Origin: Flammeovirgaceae bacterium UBA2786
Lineage (GTDB): Bacteria; Bacteroidota; Bacteroidia; Cytophagales; Cyclobacteriaceae
NCBI GenBank assembly: GCA_002352225.1
Contig: DEIA01000072.1
Coordinates: 18,694-25,081, forward strand
Length of the DNA stretch: 6,388 nt
Reading direction: 5' to 3'
The position numbers and the translations under genes were made by a program. The notes under the pieces are model-generated. The model saw nothing but the letters and a program-made list of their open reading frames with translations, had not been told where the DNA came from and did no database searches. This document shows positions 1 to 4,300 of this stretch, piece by piece. Position 1 is the first letter of the stretch, and each line of letters opens with the position of its first letter.

Positions 1-429
1 CAAACCGATATTGTGCGCGATGCCCTGGCGTGGGCCGTTGCAGAGGTAAGCAACATAGAAATAGATTCTATTAATATTCTGAATGCTTCGTTTAAAGCCA
101 TGCACCTGGCGCTTGATCAATTAAGCATAAGACCTCAATTCTTGCTTATTGATGGTAACAGGTTTAAGCCCTATTCCAATATACCGTTTCAATGTGTGAT
201 TAAAGGTGATGGGGCTTACCTTTCAATTGCGGCTGCTTCGGTACTGGCAAAAAATTACCGCGATGATCTGATGAGTAAGCTATCGGAACAATATCCGGGT
301 TATGGCTGGCATACCAATGTGGGTTATCCTACTGAAGAACATCGCGAAGGAATTCGTATGCTGGGAATAACACCCTATCATCGCAAGTCTTTTCAGCTGT
401 TGCCTTCACAACTTGAGTTATTCAAGTAG
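1..429 (+). CDS. rnhB: Ribonuclease HII, C-terminal part (5' end outside window)
   Basis: RNase HII is a cytosolic, metal-dependent endonuclease that cuts the RNA strand of RNA-DNA hybrids and nicks at single ribonucleotides in DNA. The frame is open from base 1 and ends at TAG 427-429, giving 142 visible residues. The family is usually near 200 residues, so roughly the first 55-60, including the Asp-Glu catalytic pair, are off the left edge. Visible family signatures are EIDSINILNAS, LLIDGNRF (catalytic-type Asp at 151-153, matching E. coli D108), VIKGD (Asp at 208-210, matching E. coli D126), LSIAAASVLAK followed by YRDDLM, YPGYGW, GYPTEEHREG and TPYHRKSF. No frameshift or missing core residue is seen in this part. 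The GTG at 13 is an internal Val codon, not a start. The next gene on this strand begins 186 bp downstream, so co-transcription is possible but not shown. Confidence 0.96.
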   Translation, partial: QTDIVRDALAWAVAEVSNIEIDSINILNASFKAMHLALDQLSIRPQFLLIDGNRFKPYSNIPFQCVIKGDGAYLSIAAASVLAKNYRDDLMSKLSEQYPGYGWHTNVGYPTEEHREGIRMLGITPYHRKSFQLLPSQLELFK

Positions 430-615
430 CCCTGGTTATAGTTATTTCATTTTTTACGAAACAACTTAGCGGATTTACTATTTCTGGAAATGACTTCAGC
501 CGCGCCAAAAACAAGTTTTTGTTTTGCCTCGTTGCTGCAAGCATTCAATTGAACAGAAATGTGTTGCTTTGTACCGCAGTTTGAACTAACTAAGCGGCCT
601 CATAACAAAAATAAC
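430..615. other. Intergenic region between rnhB and the NRDE gene
   Basis: This 186-bp stretch has no protein I can support. It contains the weak inverted repeat at 506-521 and an alternative ATG at 559 in frame with the NRDE gene. No strong GC-rich terminator follows the rnhB stop. I could not find a convincing Bacteroidota promoter pair (TTTG near -33 plus TAnnTTTG near -7). Unstarted open frames exist on both strands here and are best treated as chance. Confidence 0.6.
506..521. repeat. Short A/T-rich inverted repeat
   Basis: CAAAAACAAGTTTTTG can fold into a 6-bp stem (CAAAAA/TTTTTG) with a 4-base loop, followed on the + strand by gttttgcc. It lies about 77 bp after the rnhB stop. The stem has a single C-G pair and no long U tract, so it would be a weak terminator at best. 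It may equally be chance in A/T-rich intergenic DNA. Confidence 0.3.
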
Positions 616-1395
616 GTGTGCCTGGTTTTTGTTTCATTAAATAGTCATTCACAATACAAGGTAATTGTTGCGTCAAATCGCGATGAGTTTTACGAGCGTA
701 AAACTGCACCTGCAGCTTTCTGGGAAGACCAACCAGAAATTGTAGGTGGCCGCGATCTTGAAGCAACCGGAACATGGATGGCCATGAATACAAACGGGAA
801 GATTGCGTTAGTTACAAACTTTCGCGATCCCGCCCACATTAATCCTAAAGCGCCATCGCGTGGAAAACTGGTTTCTGATTTTTTGAGTGGAGATAAGAAA
901 CCTCAAGCCTACCTGAAAGACCTTGAGCCCAGTGCAAAACTGTATAATGGTTTTAACCTTTTGGTAGGTTGTTTGGATGAGTGGTGGTACTTATCGAATT
1001 ACAAAACGGGTATTCAAAAGCTTGAATCGGGTGTGTATGGGTTGAGTAATCACCTGTTAGATACCCCCTGGCCCAAAGTGGTAAGAGGCAAACAAAAATT
1101 TATACAATTAATTGAGTTTGATGTGAAGCCTGATGACCTGTTTGCCATGTTGTATGATGAACAACGAGCAGAAGATCAAATGCTTCCTGAAACGGGAATT
1201 GGGCTGGAGCGCGAGCGTGCCTTGTCTTCTATGTTTATTAAAACAAAAGGTTACGGTACCCGATGCTCTACTGTAGTCTTGATTGACAAGGAAGATCGTG
1301 TGCAGTACTATGAAAGAACCTACAATCTGGAAACGTTCAAGTACAGCACACGAGGCTACCAGTTTAACATACCTACTTCACCACAAGCCTCCTGA
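616..1395 (+). CDS. TANGO2/NRDE family protein (putative Ntn-type hydrolase fold)
   Basis: This is a member of the NRDE/TANGO2 family (formerly DUF833), named for an Asn-Arg-Asp-Glu motif. The bacterial role is not established. Animal homologues have been linked to Golgi organisation and to heme or lipid handling, and the conserved Cys2 has suggested an N-terminal-nucleophile fold. Seen here, numbered from GTG 616: CLVFV from Cys2, the motif ASNRDEFY with NRDE at 21-24, TGTWMAMNTNGKIALVTNFR, APSRGKLVSDFL, YNGFNLLVG, YGLSNHLLDTPWPK, LPETGIG and YGTRCSTVVLID near the C-terminus. GTG 616 is preferred because it gives Met-Cys at the N-terminus, about 19 residues before NRDE as in relatives, and a normal length of 259 residues. 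An in-frame ATG at 559 would add 19 residues that do not resemble the family. Sequence before GTG is A-rich (cataacaaaaataac) with no Shine-Dalgarno motif. The TGA stop at 1393-1395 lies inside the last codons of the opposing gene. Confidence 0.93.
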   Translation: MCLVFVSLNSHSQYKVIVASNRDEFYERKTAPAAFWEDQPEIVGGRDLEATGTWMAMNTNGKIALVTNFRDPAHINPKAPSRGKLVSDFLSGDKKPQAYLKDLEPSAKLYNGFNLLVGCLDEWWYLSNYKTGIQKLESGVYGLSNHLLDTPWPKVVRGKQKFIQLIEFDVKPDDLFAMLYDEQRAEDQMLPETGIGLERERALSSMFIKTKGYGTRCSTVVLIDKEDRVQYYERTYNLETFKYSTRGYQFNIPTSPQAS

Positions 1396-4300
1396 TGGCG
1401 CCAGTCGAGCTACGCACAGTGTAGATACCAGGGGCAAGGGATGAAATGTTTAGCTTGTTAGCATCGGATATTTTCATCACTAACATACCCAAGTTGTTGT
1501 ATACAGCGTAATCTCCTTTTTTGTTAATGGAAACATCATTTCCGTATGTTACCGGATTAGGATAGAGCAGCCACTCCAGATTCAGATTAACGGCTATTAT
1601 ATTGGAGTAAGTTGAAGTGCCGTCAAAATCTGTCTGCTTCAACCGGTAATAATTTACACCGGCCATAGGGTTACTATCAACAAAATCATACGAAGTAGAA
1701 TTTTGAGTTGTACCCTGACCATTAATAATTCCCAGGCTTGCAAACTCAACACCATCTGTTGAATGTTGTACAGTAAAGAAATCGTTATTTAATTCAGACG
1801 CGGTAACCCAATTCAGATTTACCTTTTCATTTTCTGCCACCGCATTGAAATGGATTAACTCAATAGGTAATGGATTATCCAAACCAGATGATCCAAGTGT
1901 AATCGGACTAAAGCTTGTAATTAAACCAGCGGAGATTACTGTACCCGCAGTTGCATTCCCTGTGGTGCCACCGTTGCCATGGTTAACCCATGCTGCTCCA
2001 TCCCAACGTACCACGCGCAGATTTGCAGGGTTGGTGATGTACGGGCCGATGCAATCAGGAGTGTTCCAGCTAAGCGTTACACTTACGTTTGATCCTCCTA
2101 CTGCCGGATTGCGATCCAGCATCCAGTATTCGCAGGTGCTTACCGTTACAATTCCTGCAGGGTATGTGGCGGGGCCACCAAAAGCATGAGTGGCTTTAAA
2201 ATATTCTGCGGTAAAGTAATGCGTTGCATTGGTGGGTGCAGAGATGGAAATCGGGCGATAAAATCCTCCATCTCCCGTGGGGAAGCTAAATGCATCGTTC
2301 CCGGTTTTACGAACTGGGCCATCGATGTGACTGGTGTTTGATCCACCGGTTGATGTAGCATCGTTCGCAAAATTGAGATAGTTAGTTGCTGAGGTAAACA
2401 AAACTCCGCTGGTAAATGTTGCATTGGTAGTTACAGAAGCATCGGTATTTAAGGTGGCGGTATTCCCCGACTTATTCAATGTAAGTCTTCTAAAAACAGG
2501 AGAAGCGGTTCCTGCTTTATTAATGTTCTGTGCAGCGCCTCCGGCCAATACAATAGTTCCGTTATTCGCGCCAAACAGTATAGGCGAAGCCCCATCTACA
2601 GTAACATGGTTATAGAAATTACTGGCTGAGTTATACGTGGGTTGAATTGTTCCGCTTGCCTGATTAAAGGTAGTGCTGCCGATAAACTCATCTACATTAA
2701 CGTTACCCAACCGGAATATACCGGTTCCTGAATTTGAAAAGGAAGAAACGCCAACAAAGATATTTCCGCCAATACTGGCATCAGTTGATGCACCGGTTTT
2801 GGTAAATGAGTTAGTGTTATTAAATGTGGCACCATCCAAAAACAGCGATGGCGAAGTAACCGCTACCGAACCATTCCATGTTGATGACGGGCCAACACGC
2901 ACGGCTGCCACGCCTGTAAGTACCAGATTTTGCGCAGTAGTACCAAATTGTGTAAAGCGCTGCAAACGTAATTCACCAGCTGTGAAACCTGTTCCACCCA
3001 CGCTAATGGTTCGTCCGCTGGCAAGGGTAGCTGAACCGCCTGCATTCTCGGAGAAGTAAATCCCGGTTCCACTGGTGCTGTTAACCGTAATATCTCCATT
3101 AAAGGTAGTGTTACCAAGGTAGGCAGGCCGGATGTATGAGCTACCGGTGTTTGTCATGTTTACGGTATTGTTATAAACACTGGCAGTTGTTAGTTCGAGC
3201 AAAAGGTCGTTCGATCCGCTATTAACCAGATTCGTTACACCATTGAATGTATTGCCACCGTTGGTTCGTAGTAAACCGGTACTGCTAACCTGAATAGTAG
3301 TAGTGCCATGGAATGTTGTATTTCCGATTCCTGTATTGGGGGATGCTCCATTTTTTTCAAGGAAGGCATCGCCATTGAAGACACCACCATTAATATAAAG
3401 TTGTGGGGCCCTGAAGTCAGCCGCACCATCAATAGAAATGGATGGACCTAAAACTAATGCAGCCGTACCGCTCAATAACAAAGTTTGTGGTGTTGCTCCG
3501 GTTTGAGTAAACCTGCGCAGGTGTAATTCACCTAAACTAAAACCAATTCCACCTACCGATATGGTTCTGCCTGCGGCAAGGGTTGCTGTTCCGCCACCGT
3601 TTTCGCTGAAATAAACTCCACCCCCAAAGGTAGAGTTTACCGTAATGTTGCCATTAAACAATGTACCCGGTACGTTATCAGCCATTCGTATAGATGAAGA
3701 CCCGGTGTTGGTTAGCGTAAGATCACCATTGAAGGTATCCAGAGCGTTTAAGGCAAACCGAAAGAATCCTGCTCCCGAATTGGCTATAGTGGTAACACCG
3801 TTGAATTCATTTCCTCCGTTACTATCGTTATTGGTTGCACCGGTTTTTTCTAAATAGGTTGTTCCATTAAAAGTTGTTCCGTTAAGTTCAAATTGTGCTG
3901 ATCTGAAATCAACTGCTCCATTGAATGTAGTAGATGGGCCAAGTTGTAATAAAGCGGTTCCTGTTAGTACCAGAGTTTGTGGGTCGGCACCTAATTGTGT
4001 AAATCTTCTTAGGCTTAAATAACCGCTACTATACCCTAAGCCGCCCACAAGAAGGGATCCGCCTGAAGCCATTGTCGAGGAGCCACTTGCCTGACTGGAT
4101 ATGTAAATACCACCGCTTCCAAGGGTTGAGTTAAAGGTGATGTCGCCATTAAATTGATTTCCGGCAACATTACGGGCCAGTGAAATTATCCCCGAACCGG
4201 TGTTGGTAATGGTTAAGTCGGTATTGAAGATGTCAGGTGCAGTTTCTGCAGAGTAAATGCCTCCACTTCCAGAGTTTACAATGGAGGTAATTCCATTAAA

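Noticed and set aside
564..571. TTGCTTTG as a Bacteroidota -7 promoter element (TAnnTTTG-like)
   Set aside because: One base departs from consensus and there is no TTTG at the required distance upstream.
447..599. Open frame on the minus strand with a plausible Lys-rich tail ending 18 bp from the rnhB stop
   Set aside because: It has no ATG, is closed upstream by a stop at 600-602, matches nothing I recognise, and the same codon phase on the + strand (432-584) is open too, which points to chance in this short intergenic region.
590..793. Minus-strand open frame antisense to the NRDE gene
   Set aside because: It lies almost entirely opposite conserved NRDE-family codons and has no recognisable motif; it is a shadow.
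1396..1403. Palindrome TGGCGCCA right after the NRDE stop as a terminator stem
   Set aside because: It has no loop and no following T-run, and it lies in the coding sequence of the opposite gene.
2146..3432. Minus-strand open frames at 2146-2424, 2863-3117 and 3235-3432 in other phases
   Set aside because: They overlap the continuous repeat frame on the same strand, which has clear domain support, and show no protein pattern of their own.
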